From Corynebacterium pollutisoli (GTDB lineage: Bacteria; Actinomycetota; Actinomycetes; Mycobacteriales; Mycobacteriaceae), in NCBI RefSeq assembly GCF_900177745.1, contig NZ_FXAR01000004.1, positions 1 to 64,000 of the forward strand: a DNA stretch of 64,000 bases, read 5' to 3'. The position numbers were made by a program, and so were the translations under genes. Positions 1 to 10,145 of this stretch are shown in pieces. The notes beneath the pieces were generated by a model. It saw only the letters and a program-made list of their open reading frames with translations. It had not been told where the DNA came from and did no database searches. Each line of letters starts with the position of its first letter. Within the stretch, counting starts at the first letter, position 1.

Positions 1-106
1 GGGCGCCTGGAACGTCATCCCGGCGGGGTGGTGCACATCCCACCGGATGGTGGGCCACCCCGCAGCAACACCCACCCCCTCCGCGACCTGTCCGCGGCTG
101 GGAGGG

Positions 107-889
107 TCACCAGGTAGAGTCGCCGCGGAAGACGGCGTCGACGCCACCGTCGATGAAGATGACCTGGCCGCACAGATGCGTGTTGGCCGGGGACGTCAGC
201 CATGCCAGGAGCTCTGCCGCCGATTCCGCCGGCATCCACCCGTTGAGCGGCATGGGCACCTGCTCCTCCAGCTGGGCGCGCCCCTCGGGGCTGTTGACCA
301 GCTGCTCGGTCATGGGGGAGAGCACCACGCCGGGGGCGATGGCGTTGAGGGGGATGCCCGCGCCGGCCCACTCCGGGGTGGGGGCGTGGCGGCGCACCCA
401 GCGGGCGATGGCCTGCTTGGACGTCGAGTAGTTGAGGTAGCCGGCCTCGGGGCCTGCGGCCTCGAGGGCGGAGCCGCGGGCGACGGCTGCGGTCTCGTCG
501 CCGTCGAGAAGCGCGGCGAGCAGTTCATCGTCGGCGGGCTGGAGGGAGGCCATGGAGGCGGTGACGACGGCGCGCGGGGCGTCGGACTCGAGGAGCAGCG
601 GGCGCAGCCCCTCCAGGGTGGCCAGGGCGCCGAAGTAGTTCACCTGCACCGTCGCGGCTACGGGGGCGGAGATGCCGGCGTTGGCGATGATCCCGTCGAG
701 GCGGCCCCCGGACAGGGACGTCGCCTCGTCGATCATGTGCTGACGGCCCTCGGGGGTGGTGAGGTCGACGGTGATGTCGGCGTTCTGGAGATCCACCCCG
801 ATGACCTTGTGTCCCTGGGAGGAGAGGAGTTCGGCGGTCGCGGCGCCGATGCCGCTGGCGGATCCGGTGACGAGGTAGGTACGTGTCAT
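107..889 (-). CDS. Short-chain dehydrogenase/reductase (SDR) family oxidoreductase
   Basis: A 260-residue classical SDR, a soluble NAD(P)-dependent oxidoreductase of unknown substrate. The Rossmann cofactor motif TGSASGIG lies at residues 8-15, NAG near 70 and the catalytic Y154-x3-K158 in YSTSK. A segment of about 25 residues before the catalytic Tyr and the overall layout resemble the 3-alpha-hydroxysteroid dehydrogenase/carbonyl reductase subgroup, but this is inference and the substrate cannot be read from sequence. It is encoded alone, 23 bp downstream of the DUF1707 gene. A TAGGCT hexamer ends 6 nt before the ATG, suggesting its own leaderless transcript. Family assignment is secure, specificity is not. 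Confidence 0.9.
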   Translation of the reverse strand: MTRTYLVTGSASGIGAATAELLSSQGHKVIGVDLQNADITVDLTTPEGRQHMIDEATSLSGGRLDGIIANAGISAPVAATVQVNYFGALATLEGLRPLLLESDAPRAVVTASMASLQPADDELLAALLDGDETAAVARGSALEAAGPEAGYLNYSTSKQAIARWVRRHAPTPEWAGAGIPLNAIAPGVVLSPMTEQLVNSPEGRAQLEEQVPMPLNGWMPAESAAELLAWLTSPANTHLCGQVIFIDGGVDAVFRGDSTW

Positions 890-895
890 GACCCC

Positions 896-901
896 AGCCT
901 A
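896..901 (-). promoter_or_regulatory. Candidate -10 element for leaderless SDR mRNA
   Basis: TAGGCT on the minus strand, separated from the ATG at 889 by 6 nt (GGGGTC). No Shine-Dalgarno sequence is present. Transcription would start at or next to the A of the start codon. Confidence 0.45.
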
Positions 902-912
902 GGGGTCGACGG

Positions 913-1554
913 CTACTTCGCGCCGCGCGCCTTGCGGGTCACCCCGACACCCCCCATGAGGGCCACGCCCCGGAAACGGATGACCGGGGCACCGGCGGGG
1001 ATGTCCTCCCGGCGGAGGGTGACGCTCTTGTCGTCGCTGACCCCGAAACCACCCATGATGCCGACGCCGTCGCTGACGATGTGCACGTCCTCCGGGACGA
1101 CGATCTCGATGCCGCCCATGATGGCGACAGCGTTGATGACCGTCTCACGGGCACCCAACCGGGCCTCCCGGAGATCCACCTCGGTGCCGCCCATGATGGC
1201 CAGCGAAGTGTGGGTCGGGGCGCACAACCAGTCGCCGGTGCGCTCCGAACCACCCATGACGGCGAAGCTGAACGAGTCCCCACCGGGCTCACCCGTCACC
1301 TGCAGGTGGGAGGGGCGCGTCTGCGGGGCGTGGCCCGGGCGGACGGCAGGGGTGCGCTCGCTGAAGACCCGCAGCGGATCCGGGAAGAGATCGGCGAGCG
1401 GCTCGAGGAGCTCGTCCTGGTACTTCGTGGCCCAGATCTGGCGGGTGCGCTCGTCGAACTCGGCGTAGTCGAGCTGACCCTGGGAGAAGGCCTGGTTGAG
1501 GGCGGTGACAGCGCGTTCGCGGTCACCGTCGCTGGCGCGGATGCGGGCGTTCAT
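913..1554 (-). CDS. DUF1707 and LiaF-like C-terminal domain protein
   Basis: This 213-residue protein starts with a DUF1707 (SHOCT-like) segment: residues 1-55 begin with IRASDGDRE and contain LDYAEFDERT. A linker follows, then a beta-rich domain with five regularly spaced copies of an MGG-containing strand (VMGGSER, IMGGTEV, IMGGIEI, IMGGFGV, LMGGVGV). That repeat is typical of the cell-wall-active antibiotic response (LiaF/DUF2154) beta-helix. No membrane segment is visible. The family is associated with envelope stress sensing in Firmicutes, and the role here is unknown. It starts 17 bp after the nrdG stop but has its own TACGAT hexamer 7 nt before the ATG, so it is probably not merely the tail of the nrd operon. 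Confidence 0.8.
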   Translation of the reverse strand: MNARIRASDGDRERAVTALNQAFSQGQLDYAEFDERTRQIWATKYQDELLEPLADLFPDPLRVFSERTPAVRPGHAPQTRPSHLQVTGEPGGDSFSFAVMGGSERTGDWLCAPTHTSLAIMGGTEVDLREARLGARETVINAVAIMGGIEIVVPEDVHIVSDGVGIMGGFGVSDDKSVTLRREDIPAGAPVIRFRGVALMGGVGVTRKARGAK

Positions 1555-1561
1555 GTCTCCG

Positions 1562-1567
1562 ATCGTA
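1562..1567 (-). promoter_or_regulatory. Candidate -10 element for leaderless DUF1707 mRNA
   Basis: TACGAT on the minus strand, 7 nt before the ATG at 1554. The intervening CGGAGAC holds a GGAG, but too close to the start codon for a normal ribosome binding site. Confidence 0.45.
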
Positions 1568-1571
1568 CGGG

Positions 1572-2180
1572 TCAGGCGGCCCGATAGCGTCCCGAGGAGT
1601 CGACGCCGCGCGCGTACTGGACCACCAGGTGGGGGACCCGGCGGCGCAGTTCCGGCAGGTCACGCTCCAGGCGGGAGCCCGGCCACACCGTGGTGCGGAT
1701 TTGGAGATCGACGCCGGATGCCCGGACCAGGTCCAGGGACTCCCACATGCGGTCGGCCACCGCGCGGCTGCAGCCGACCACCCCGGGGACGGACTCCGGC
1801 AGGCCCTTGATGTCCAGGCCGATCCAGTCGGGGCGGGTGGTGGGGGTGCCCAGCAACGCGACCAGCCGGGTGGGGGAGTAGCCGCTCGTGTGCAGCCCCA
1901 CCGGGAAGCCGAGCTCGTGGACCGCGGCGATGGCGGCACCGAGGCCGGGGTGCATGGTGGGTTCGCCGCCGGAGATGACGGCGGCGTCGAGAAGCCCGCG
2001 GCGGCGGGTGAGCAGGGCGAGCAGATCCTCGAAGGGGACCGGGCCGACCCCCACCGGGCGGAGGGAGGGGTTGTGGCAGTAGCGGCACGCCAGGGGGCAG
2101 CCCTGGGTGAAGCCGGTGGCGACGAGGCGGCCGGGCCAGTCGGTGGCCGAGAACGGGATGATGCCGGCCAGGTCAGGCAT
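1572..2180 (-). CDS. nrdG: Anaerobic ribonucleoside-triphosphate reductase activating protein
   Basis: A radical SAM activase of 202 residues that installs the glycyl radical on NrdD. The [4Fe-4S] ligands are C28, C32 and C35 in GCPLACRYC, the family CX3CX2C pattern, followed by a GGEP motif (SGGEPTMHPG) near residue 75. The ATG at 2180 overlaps the nrdD stop by 8 bp, indicating translational coupling. A GTG four codons upstream is an alternative start. The length is slightly above many NrdG proteins and nearer the NrdG2/PflA-like subgroup (family knowledge). It acts with the adjacent reductase to supply dNTPs without oxygen. Confidence 0.93.
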   Translation of the reverse strand: MPDLAGIIPFSATDWPGRLVATGFTQGCPLACRYCHNPSLRPVGVGPVPFEDLLALLTRRRGLLDAAVISGGEPTMHPGLGAAIAAVHELGFPVGLHTSGYSPTRLVALLGTPTTRPDWIGLDIKGLPESVPGVVGCSRAVADRMWESLDLVRASGVDLQIRTTVWPGSRLERDLPELRRRVPHLVVQYARGVDSSGRYRAA

Positions 2181-3948
2181 GGAAGTGGACACGTTCGTGG
2201 AACTCCCCCTTCTTGCCGGTGTTGAAGCTGCTGACGGGGCGGAAGTAGCCCATGACGCGGGTCCACACCTCGGTGTCGGTGCCGCAGGTGGGGCAGGCGG
2301 GGTGGTCGCCGGAGAGGTAGCCGTGGGTGGCGCAGATGGAGAAGGTGGGGGTGATGGTGAGGTAGGGGAGACGGAAGGTGGACAGGGCGCGGCGCAGGAG
2401 GGTGGCGCACGCGTCGCCGGATTCGAGGGCCGCCCCCATGTAGAGGTGGAGGACGGTGCCGCCGGTGTACCTGGCCTGCAGGTCCTCCTGGGCGGCGAGG
2501 GCCGCGAAGGGGTCGGGGGTGTGCGCGACGGGCAGCTGGGAGGAGTTGGTGTAGTACGGTTCGGCGTCGGTGCCGGCCTGGAGGATGCCGGGGTGGCGCT
2601 GCCTGTCGGCGCGCGCGAACCGGTAGGTGGCGCCCTCGGCGGGGGTGGCCTCCAGGTTGTAGAGGTGGCCGGTCTCCTCCTGCGCCTCGACGAGGAGGGC
2701 GTTGAGGTGGTCGAGGAGGCGGGCGGTGAGCGCGTGGCCCTGGGGGTCGGTGATGTCGTAGGCGTCGCGGGTGAAGTTGCGGACCATCTCGTTGCAGCCG
2801 TTGACACCGATCGTCGAGAAGTGGTTGTCCAGGCTCGGCAGCCAGCGGGCGGTGTAGGGGTACAGGCCGCGCTCCATCTGCTTCTCGACGAACACCCGGC
2901 GCCGCTCGAGCGTGTCGACGCCGAGGTGGACGAGGTGGGTGGCGGCGTCGAGAAGCGCCTGCTCGTCGCCGGCATGGAGGTGCCCGAGGCGGGCACAGTT
3001 GAGGGTGACCACCCCGATGGAACCGGTGAGCTCCGCGGAACCGAACAGGCCGTTGCCGCGGGCGAGCAGCTCCCGCAGATCGAGCTGCAGGCGGCAGCAC
3101 ATCGACCGGATCATCCCCGGGTCGAGGTCGGAGGTGAGGAAGTTCTGGAAGTAGGGGAGCCCGTAGCGGGCCGTCATGTCGAACAGGGCCCGGGCGTTGG
3201 GGGAGTCCCAGTCGAAGTCCGCGGTGATGTTGTAGGTGGGGATGGGGAAGGTGAAGGGGCGGCCGTCGGCGTCCCCCGCCCCCAGCACCGCGATGAAGGC
3301 ACGGTTGATGACGTCCATCTCCTCCTGCAGCTCCCCGTAGGTGAAGTCGACGGGCTCGCCGCCGATGAAGGGGTACTGGTCGCGCAGGTCGGTGGGGCAC
3401 ACCCAGTCGAAGGTGAGGTTGGTGAACGGCGTCTGGGTGCCCCACCGGGAGGGGACGTTGAGGTTGAAGACGAACTCCTGGAGGATCTGCTCCACCTGGT
3501 CGTAGGTGAGTCCGTCGAGGCGGACGAAGGGGGCCAGGTAGGTGTCGAAGGAGGAGAAGGCCTGCGCACCCGCCCACTCGTTCTGCAAGGTGCCGAGGAA
3601 GTTGACGATCTGCCCGCACGCCGAGGACAGGTGGCGCGGTGGGGCTGAGGAGATGGTGCCGGGCACGCCGCCGAACCCCTCGGCGAGGAGCTGGCGCAGG
3701 GACCAGCCGGCGCAGTAGCCGGCGAGCATGTCGAGGTCGTGGATGTGGATGTCGCCCTCGCGGTGGGCGCGGCCGGCAGTGGGGGAGAAGACCTCGTCGA
3801 GCCAGTAGTTGGCCACCACCTTGCCGGCGGTGTTGAGGATGAGGCCGCCGAGGGAGTAGTCCTGGTTGGCGTTGGCGTTGACGCGCCAGTCATGGCGGTC
3901 GAGGTAGGAGTTGATGGTGTCGGTGGGGGAGATCACGACATCAACCAT
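2173..3948 (-). CDS. nrdD: Anaerobic (class III) ribonucleoside-triphosphate reductase
   Basis: A glycyl-radical enzyme of 591 residues reducing ribonucleotides under anoxia. Visible features are Cys111 in ACGQIVNF, the likely thiyl Cys in RSMCCRLQ (284/285), a metal site near residues 539-555 (CATH followed by CPTC) and the glycyl radical motif RVMGY with Gly567. The protein begins directly with the catalytic domain, so the N-terminal ATP-cone that gives allosteric activity control in the E. coli-type enzyme (about 710 residues) is absent. The metal site reads Cys-x2-His plus Cys-x2-Cys rather than four Cys. It is the first gene of the nrdDG operon. Three ACATGTGG repeats precede it and may bind a repressor. 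Confidence 0.93.
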   Translation of the reverse strand: MVDVVISPTDTINSYLDRHDWRVNANANQDYSLGGLILNTAGKVVANYWLDEVFSPTAGRAHREGDIHIHDLDMLAGYCAGWSLRQLLAEGFGGVPGTISSAPPRHLSSACGQIVNFLGTLQNEWAGAQAFSSFDTYLAPFVRLDGLTYDQVEQILQEFVFNLNVPSRWGTQTPFTNLTFDWVCPTDLRDQYPFIGGEPVDFTYGELQEEMDVINRAFIAVLGAGDADGRPFTFPIPTYNITADFDWDSPNARALFDMTARYGLPYFQNFLTSDLDPGMIRSMCCRLQLDLRELLARGNGLFGSAELTGSIGVVTLNCARLGHLHAGDEQALLDAATHLVHLGVDTLERRRVFVEKQMERGLYPYTARWLPSLDNHFSTIGVNGCNEMVRNFTRDAYDITDPQGHALTARLLDHLNALLVEAQEETGHLYNLEATPAEGATYRFARADRQRHPGILQAGTDAEPYYTNSSQLPVAHTPDPFAALAAQEDLQARYTGGTVLHLYMGAALESGDACATLLRRALSTFRLPYLTITPTFSICATHGYLSGDHPACPTCGTDTEVWTRVMGYFRPVSSFNTGKKGEFHERVHFHA

Positions 3949-3973
3949 AAGTCGGAATTACACCCGTGTTATC

Positions 3974-4059
3974 CCACATGTGGCGTTCATGTGTCACCCC
4001 CACCGCAACATGTGGTGGTCAGCCTGCGGTCTGCCGTCGGAGGGCCCCACTACATGTGG
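3974..4059. promoter_or_regulatory. Three ACATGTGG repeats upstream of nrdD, candidate NrdR-type boxes
   Basis: ACATGTGG occurs at 3976-3983, 4008-4015 and 4052-4059. The first copy lies in a perfect palindrome CCACATGTGG (3974-3983). Spacing is 32 and 44 bp, so the first two lie about three helical turns apart. The copy nearest the gene would overlap a -35 region if transcription starts near 3948. NrdR represses ribonucleotide reductase operons through spaced, partly palindromic boxes, and the match to its consensus is only partial, so the identity of the regulator is inference. Confidence 0.4.
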
Positions 4060-4082
4060 CGATGGGTGAGATCGGCCACCCC

Positions 4083-5057
4083 TCACCCCTGTCCGGGGGT
4101 GTGCCACTGCGCGAGGTGGTCGCGGAGGATCCGGTCGGAGACCTCCTTCGCCTCCCGGTTGGCCTCCACGGTGCCGCCCAGCATGACCTCCCAGCTCGGT
4201 CCGAACTGGGTGATGTCGTCCGCGAAGAGGTGCCCGGCGTTGGGCAAGATGTGGGCCTTAAGGCCCGGGTTGCGCTCGGCCAGGCCGCGCGCCGCCACCT
4301 CGCTCTGCCACATGGGGTCGGCGTCGCCGGCGAAGAGGAGGCCGCGGCCGTCGAAAAGCGGGATGTCGATGCGGGACTCCGGCGGTGCCGCCGCGGCTGC
4401 CGCCTCGTAGGTGGGGCGGTAGGAGATGGGCAGCCCGAGGATGAGGCGGCCCACCATGCCGAGATCGTTGCCGAAGGGGGCGAAGGGGACGGGCTCCCCC
4501 TCCCAGGTGAAGCTGCTCGCCTGCTCCGCGCTGTCGAACTGCAGTCCCGCGTAGGTGTATTCGGAGGGTGCGAACAGGACGAGGTTGTCGATCTCCGGGT
4601 AGCGGACCGCCAGGTTGGCGCCCAGTTCCGCCCCCTTCGAGGTGCCGATGACGGTGATCGGGCCGTCGTCGTCGGTCAGTACCAGGGCCTCGGCGAAAAA
4701 CTCGAGCGGGACGTCGGCAAGCGAGTCCTGCTGGCCGGGCTGGCCGAAGAAGTAGAGGGCGAGCACGTCGTAGCCGTGGCGGTTGAGCTCGCGGGCGCGG
4801 GCGTCGTCCGCCGTGCCCTCCGAGCCGCCGAAGGTGATGACCATGCCGGGGAGGTCGCCCGGATAACGGATCCCCCGGAGGTAGTCGCCGTCGACGGGGA
4901 TGCCGCCGTGTTCGCTCACCGCCAGCGCCCGGTTGGTCCGGTCGGGGCCGGGGACGGCGTAGTGGTTGAGGTTGTACGCACGCACGCCCCACACGACCAG
5001 CGCCGCGGCCAGAAGGACGCCCACGACAACGCCGAGAACTTTCGCTGCTCTTCTCAT
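4083..5057 (-). CDS. Membrane-anchored alpha/beta hydrolase, BAAT/acyl-CoA thioesterase C-terminal type
   Basis: A 324-residue protein with an N-terminal hydrophobic segment (about residues 7-25) after MRRAAK, consistent with a signal anchor, so the catalytic domain is probably extracytoplasmic. The nucleophile elbow is GTSKG, followed by candidate acid and base residues in GDADPMW and NAGHLF. This is the arrangement of the acyl-CoA:amino acid N-acyltransferase/thioesterase C-terminal domain family. Substrate unknown. The ATG at 5057 is chosen because the hydrophobic segment follows directly and a CAGAAT hexamer lies 6 nt upstream; a longer in-frame start exists upstream but runs into the rpsL promoter region. 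Divergent from rpsL. Confidence 0.8.
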   Translation of the reverse strand: MRRAAKVLGVVVGVLLAAALVVWGVRAYNLNHYAVPGPDRTNRALAVSEHGGIPVDGDYLRGIRYPGDLPGMVITFGGSEGTADDARARELNRHGYDVLALYFFGQPGQQDSLADVPLEFFAEALVLTDDDGPITVIGTSKGAELGANLAVRYPEIDNLVLFAPSEYTYAGLQFDSAEQASSFTWEGEPVPFAPFGNDLGMVGRLILGLPISYRPTYEAAAAAAPPESRIDIPLFDGRGLLFAGDADPMWQSEVAARGLAERNPGLKAHILPNAGHLFADDITQFGPSWEVMLGGTVEANREAKEVSDRILRDHLAQWHTPGQG

Positions 5058-5063
5058 GACCCT

Positions 5064-5069
5064 ATTCTG
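5064..5069 (-). promoter_or_regulatory. Candidate -10 element for leaderless hydrolase mRNA
   Basis: CAGAAT on the minus strand, 6 nt (AGGGTC) before the ATG at 5057. There is no ribosome binding site. Confidence 0.35.
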
Positions 5070-5100
5070 GCTCCTTGACGTAGCGGCATGCCCAGGGAAT

Positions 5101-5130
5101 TTGGGTTGACGGCAGGGATTCCGGTAACGT
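5101..5130 (+). promoter_or_regulatory. Candidate rpsL-rpsG promoter
   Basis: TTGGGT (5101-5106), an 18-bp spacer and TAACGT (5125-5130). The -35 sits in TTTGGGTTGAC, similar to the TTTGGTTTCC box before other ribosomal operons in this window. It implies a leader of about 170 nt. The -10 is imperfect. Confidence 0.35.
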
Positions 5131-5305
5131 GCACGGCAGTCCCACGTCTCCATGGTGGGAGCCTGAATTTCCTCCCGGTAGGCCAGCGAGAGCGGCTGAC
5201 TGGGTTTCGCACGTTTAAAAGCGCGCACCAAACAGGCGAAGAAACTTCCGAATCTCTCGGTCGGCTCATCCGACCGGATAAGCCGATCAACACAGAAAGA
5301 CGGTT

Positions 5306-5677
5306 ATGCCCACTATTCAGCAGCTGATCCGTAAGGGTCGCCACGACAAGGCCGCGAAGATCAACTCCGCGGCTCTGAAGGGTTCCCCGCAGCGTCGCGG
5401 CGTGTGCACCCGTGTCTACACCACCACCCCGAAGAAGCCGAACTCCGCTCTCCGTAAGGTCGCCCGTGTGCGCCTGACCACCGGCGTCGAGGTCTCCGCC
5501 TACATCCCGGGTGAGGGCCACAACCTCCAGGAGCACTCCATGGTGCTCGTCCGTGGCGGCCGTGTGAAGGACCTCCCGGGTGTCCGCTACAAGATCGTCC
5601 GCGGCACCCTCGACACCCAGGGTGTCAAGGACCGCAAGCAGGCCCGCTCCCGCTACGGCGCCAAGAAGGGACAGTAA
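5306..5677 (+). CDS. rpsL: 30S ribosomal protein S12
   Basis: Full-length S12 (123 residues) of the 30S decoding centre, starting [12 protein letters not shown]. The conserved loops [11 protein letters not shown] and GRVKDLPG carry lysines at the positions classically mutated in streptomycin resistance, so the sequence is of the wild-type, sensitive form. An AGAAAGA sequence precedes the ATG as ribosome binding site. First gene of the str operon, followed 3 bp after its stop by rpsG. Confidence 0.99.
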   Translation: MPTIQQLIRKGRHDKAAKINSAALKGSPQRRGVCTRVYTTTPKKPNSALRKVARVRLTTGVEVSAYIPGEGHNLQEHSMVLVRGGRVKDLPGVRYKIVRGTLDTQGVKDRKQARSRYGAKKGQ

Positions 5678-5680
5678 TCA

Positions 5681-6148
5681 ATGCGTAAGAACCGTGCACC
5701 CGAGCGTCCCGTCGTCAAGGACCCGGTCTACAACTCCGAGCTCGTGACCCAGCTCGTCAACAAGGTCCTCCTGGACGGCAAGAAGTCCACCGCTGAGCGC
5801 ATCGTCTACGGCGCTCTCGAGGCCTGCCGCGAGAAGACCGGCACCGATCCGGTCGGCACCCTCGAGAAGGCACTGGGCAACATCCGCCCGGACCTCGAGG
5901 TCCGCTCCCGCCGCGTCGGTGGCGCCACCTACCAGGTTCCGATCGAGGTCCGCCCGGGCCGCTCCAACACCCTGGCCCTGCGTTGGCTGGTCACCTTCAC
6001 CCGTCAGCGTCGTGAGAACACCATGATCGACCGCCTCGCCAACGAGATCCTGGACGCGTCCAACGGTCTCGGCGCCTCCGTCAAGCGCCGCGAGGACGTC
6101 CACAAGATGGCCGAGGCCAACCGCGCCTTCGCCCACTACCGCTGGTAG
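5681..6148 (+). CDS. rpsG: 30S ribosomal protein S7
   Basis: Full-length S7 (155 residues), the primary assembly protein of the 30S head that contacts 16S rRNA near the E site. It begins [19 protein letters not shown] and ends with the usual AHYRW. Co-transcribed with rpsL (3-bp gap). The 270-bp gap to fusA means the elongation factor gene probably has its own promoter as well. In that gap TAGACT (6290-6295) could be a -10 element, and a 14-codon ORF with a GCCGTC/GACGGC hairpin lies directly after rpsG. Confidence 0.99.
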   Translation: MRKNRAPERPVVKDPVYNSELVTQLVNKVLLDGKKSTAERIVYGALEACREKTGTDPVGTLEKALGNIRPDLEVRSRRVGGATYQVPIEVRPGRSNTLALRWLVTFTRQRRENTMIDRLANEILDASNGLGASVKRREDVHKMAEANRAFAHYRW

Positions 6149-6418
6149 TAGAGGGATTCACCACCATGGCCCAACCGACAGCCGCTCATTGCCGTCCCGG
6201 ACGGCTCTGAGGCGACTCGTCGTTGGGCCTTCGGTGTCCCCGGGGTGTTCTGTGAGGATCGTCCCACCACTGATGAACTGTCAGTGCCGTAGACTGGTAT
6301 GTCGGCGACAGATGCCAGTGCGGCCATTCAATGGCAGTATTGAACGAGAACTATCCACTGAAGGTGTCCGCGGCTGACCCGCCGCCGGGCTCCGAGATCT
6401 ACAAGTTGGGGTAAGACT

Positions 6419-8542
6419 GTGGCACAAGAAGTGCTTAAGGACCTGAACAAGGTCCGCAACATCGGCATCATGGCCCACATCGATGCCGGTAAGACCACCA
6501 CCACCGAGCGCATTCTCTTCTACACCGGTATCAACCGTAAGGTCGGCGAGACCCACGACGGTGGCGCCACCACTGACTGGATGGAGCAGGAGAAGGAGCG
6601 CGGTATCACCATTACCTCCGCAGCTGTCACCTGCTTCTGGAACGAGAACCAGATCAACATCATCGACACCCCGGGCCACGTCGACTTCACCGTCGAGGTT
6701 GAGCGTTCCCTGCGTGTTCTCGATGGCGCCATCGCCGTCTTCGACGGCAAGGAGGGCGTGGAGCCGCAGTCCGAGCAGGTCTGGCGTCAGGCCACCAAGT
6801 ACGACGTTCCGCGTATCTGCTTCGTCAACAAGATGGACAAGCTGGGCGCCGACTTCTACTACACCGTCGGCACCATCGTCGACCGCCTGGGCGCGAAGCC
6901 GCTGGTCATGCAGCTGCCGATCGGCGCTGAGGACGACTTCGACGGCGTCGTCGACCTCGTCGACATGAAGGCCCTCACCTGGCGCGGCAAGACCGAGATC
7001 GGCACCGAGGCCACCGTCGAGGAGATCCCGGCCGATCTGCAGGACAAGGCCGAGGAGTACCGCGAGAAGCTGCTCGAGACCGTCGCAGAGTCCGACGAAG
7101 AGCTCATGGAGAAGTACTTCGGCGGCGAGGAGCTGACCAAGGAGGAGATCCAGGGCGCCATCCGCAAGATGGTCGTCGCCTCCGAGATCTACCCGGTCTT
7201 CTGTGGCACCGCGTACCGCAACAAGGGCATCCAGCCGCTGCTGGACGCTGCTGTCGCGTACCTGCCGAACCCGCTGGACGTCGGCGAGGTCGTCGGCTCC
7301 TCCGTCACCGACGAGTCCGAGAAGATCACCCGTAAGCCGTCCGTCGACGAGCCGTTCTCCGCTCTGGCCTTCAAGATCGCCGCTCACCCGTTCTTCGGCA
7401 AGCTCACCTTCGTCCGCGTGTACTCCGGTCGCGTGGAGCCGGGCGAGCAGGTCCAGAACTCCACCAAGGGCAAGCGCGAGCGCATCGGCAAGCTGTTCCA
7501 GATGCACGCCAACAAGGAGAACCCGGTCGAGGAGGCCCTCGCCGGCAACATCTACGCGTTCATCGGCCTGAAGGACACCACCACCGGTGACACCCTCTGC
7601 GCCCAGGACGCCCCGATCATCCTCGAGTCCATGGACTTCCCGGATCCGGTCATCAAGGTCTCCATTGAGCCGAAGACCAAGGCCGACCAGGAGAAGCTGG
7701 GCGTCGCCATCGGCAAGCTCGCCGAGGAGGACCCGACCTTCACCGTCGAGCTCGACGAGGAGTCCGGCCAGACCGTCATCGGCGGCATGGGCGAGCTGCA
7801 CCTCGACGTTCTCGTCGACCGCATGAAGCGCGAGTTCAAGGTCGAGGCCAACGTCGGTGCCCCGCAGGTCGCGTACCGCGAGACCATCCGCAAGCCCGTC
7901 GAGAAGCTCGAGTACACCCACAAGAAGCAGACCGGTGGTTCCGGTCAGTTCGCGAAGGTCATCATCGGCATCGAGCCCTACGCTCCGGCCGAGGACGAGC
8001 TGGAGGAGGGTCAGAACCCGCTGTACCACTTCGAGAACGCCGTCACCGGTGGCCGCGTGCCGAAGGAGTACATCCCGTCCGTCGACGCCGGCATCCAGGA
8101 CGCCATGCAGTACGGCTACCTGGCCGGCTACCCGCTGGTGAACATCAAGGCCACCCTCATCGACGGTCAGTACCACGACGTCGACTCCTCGGAGATGGCG
8201 TTCAAGATCGCCGGCTCCCAGGCTCTCAAGGAGGCCGTCGCCAAGGCGAAGCCGGCCCTGCTCGAGCCGCTGATGGCCGTCGAGGTCGTCACCCCGGAGG
8301 AGTACATGGGCGATGTCATCGGTGACATCAACTCCCGCCGTGGCCAGGTCAGCGCCATGGAGGACCGCTCCGGCGCCAAGGTCGTCAAGGCCAAGGTCCC
8401 GCTGTCCGAGATGTTCGGTTACGTCGGTGACCTGCGTTCCAAGACCCAGGGTCGTGCAAACTACACCATGGTCTTCGACTCCTACGCCGAAGTCCCGTCC
8501 AGCGTCTCCGAGGCCATCATCGCCGAGCGCACCGGCGCTTAG
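6419..8542 (+). CDS. fusA: Translation elongation factor G
   Basis: A ribosomal translocase GTPase of 707 residues, normal length. The GTP-binding motifs are [14 protein letters not shown] and NKMD, followed by EF-G domains II-V. The GTG start at 6419 is chosen because the family N-terminus ([21 protein letters not shown]) follows immediately. It lies between rpsG and tuf in the usual str-operon order. One copy of the dispersed GTCGANAAGC motif lies at 7898, encoding VEKL, an otherwise ordinary codon context. Confidence 0.99.
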   Translation: MAQEVLKDLNKVRNIGIMAHIDAGKTTTTERILFYTGINRKVGETHDGGATTDWMEQEKERGITITSAAVTCFWNENQINIIDTPGHVDFTVEVERSLRVLDGAIAVFDGKEGVEPQSEQVWRQATKYDVPRICFVNKMDKLGADFYYTVGTIVDRLGAKPLVMQLPIGAEDDFDGVVDLVDMKALTWRGKTEIGTEATVEEIPADLQDKAEEYREKLLETVAESDEELMEKYFGGEELTKEEIQGAIRKMVVASEIYPVFCGTAYRNKGIQPLLDAAVAYLPNPLDVGEVVGSSVTDESEKITRKPSVDEPFSALAFKIAAHPFFGKLTFVRVYSGRVEPGEQVQNSTKGKRERIGKLFQMHANKENPVEEALAGNIYAFIGLKDTTTGDTLCAQDAPIILESMDFPDPVIKVSIEPKTKADQEKLGVAIGKLAEEDPTFTVELDEESGQTVIGGMGELHLDVLVDRMKREFKVEANVGAPQVAYRETIRKPVEKLEYTHKKQTGGSGQFAKVIIGIEPYAPAEDELEEGQNPLYHFENAVTGGRVPKEYIPSVDAGIQDAMQYGYLAGYPLVNIKATLIDGQYHDVDSSEMAFKIAGSQALKEAVAKAKPALLEPLMAVEVVTPEEYMGDVIGDINSRRGQVSAMEDRSGAKVVKAKVPLSEMFGYVGDLRSKTQGRANYTMVFDSYAEVPSSVSEAIIAERTGA

Positions 8543-8678
8543 CACCCCCACTGCTCATCGGCGCCCCGTGCCGGCGTCGATGGGCAGGGTGGGTAGCGGT
8601 CGGGCTGAGCAGGCACCTGACGTAGAAGGTGTCGGCTGAGCCGGCCGTTACCCACCGTGTGATCCACTCGGCCGCAGT

Positions 8679-8707
8679 TTGAAAAAACGGCGGTGGAAAT
8701 CTAGGAT
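8679..8707 (+). promoter_or_regulatory. tuf promoter
   Basis: TTGAAA (8679-8684), a 17-bp spacer and TAGGAT (8702-8707), close to the corynebacterial sigma-A consensus. This is the best-formed promoter in the window, giving a leader of about 105 nt before the tuf GTG. Confidence 0.75.
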
Positions 8708-8817
8708 CGTGTAACTGGCACATTGTGAAAACGCCATCCGGCTTGTTCCGGCACTGGCGACTGTCAACCACGTGGCTGCGAAGGTCGTAGCCACCATGAA
8801 GTCCAGGAGGACATACA

Positions 8818-10008
<1,191 letters not shown>

Positions 10009-10033
10009 GGTCCCCTTACTGATCTGACCTGAA

Positions 10034-10066
10034 GGGTCCGGTGGGAATGATCCCGCCGGGCCCTTT
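10034..10066 (+). terminator. Rho-independent terminator after tuf
   Basis: A 13-bp stem (10034-10046 with 10051-10063, two G-U pairs), a 4-nt ATGA loop and a short TTT tail. Confidence 0.8.
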
Positions 10067-10132
10067 CGGCGATTCCGGGGTAGTTACGCAACCGTAACCG
10101 TCCGGGCCTTTGGTAATCGGGGGTGGTCCGGG

Positions 10133-10138
10133 TATCTT
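10133..10138 (+). promoter_or_regulatory. Candidate -10 element for leaderless panD mRNA
   Basis: TATCTT, 7 nt before the panD ATG at 10146. There is no Shine-Dalgarno sequence. Confidence 0.5.
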
Positions 10139-10145
10139 CTATCGC

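Noticed and set aside
1..106. Possible gene end at the left edge
   Set aside because: No convincing frame; only a GGGGTGG/CCACCCC inverted repeat, possibly a terminator for the minus-strand SDR gene.
6281..8551. 756-codon open frame opposite fusA
   Set aside because: A low-complexity Leu/Asp/Gly-rich shadow of EF-G codon bias, as are the long frames opposite tuf (8764-9783) and secY (32676-33869).
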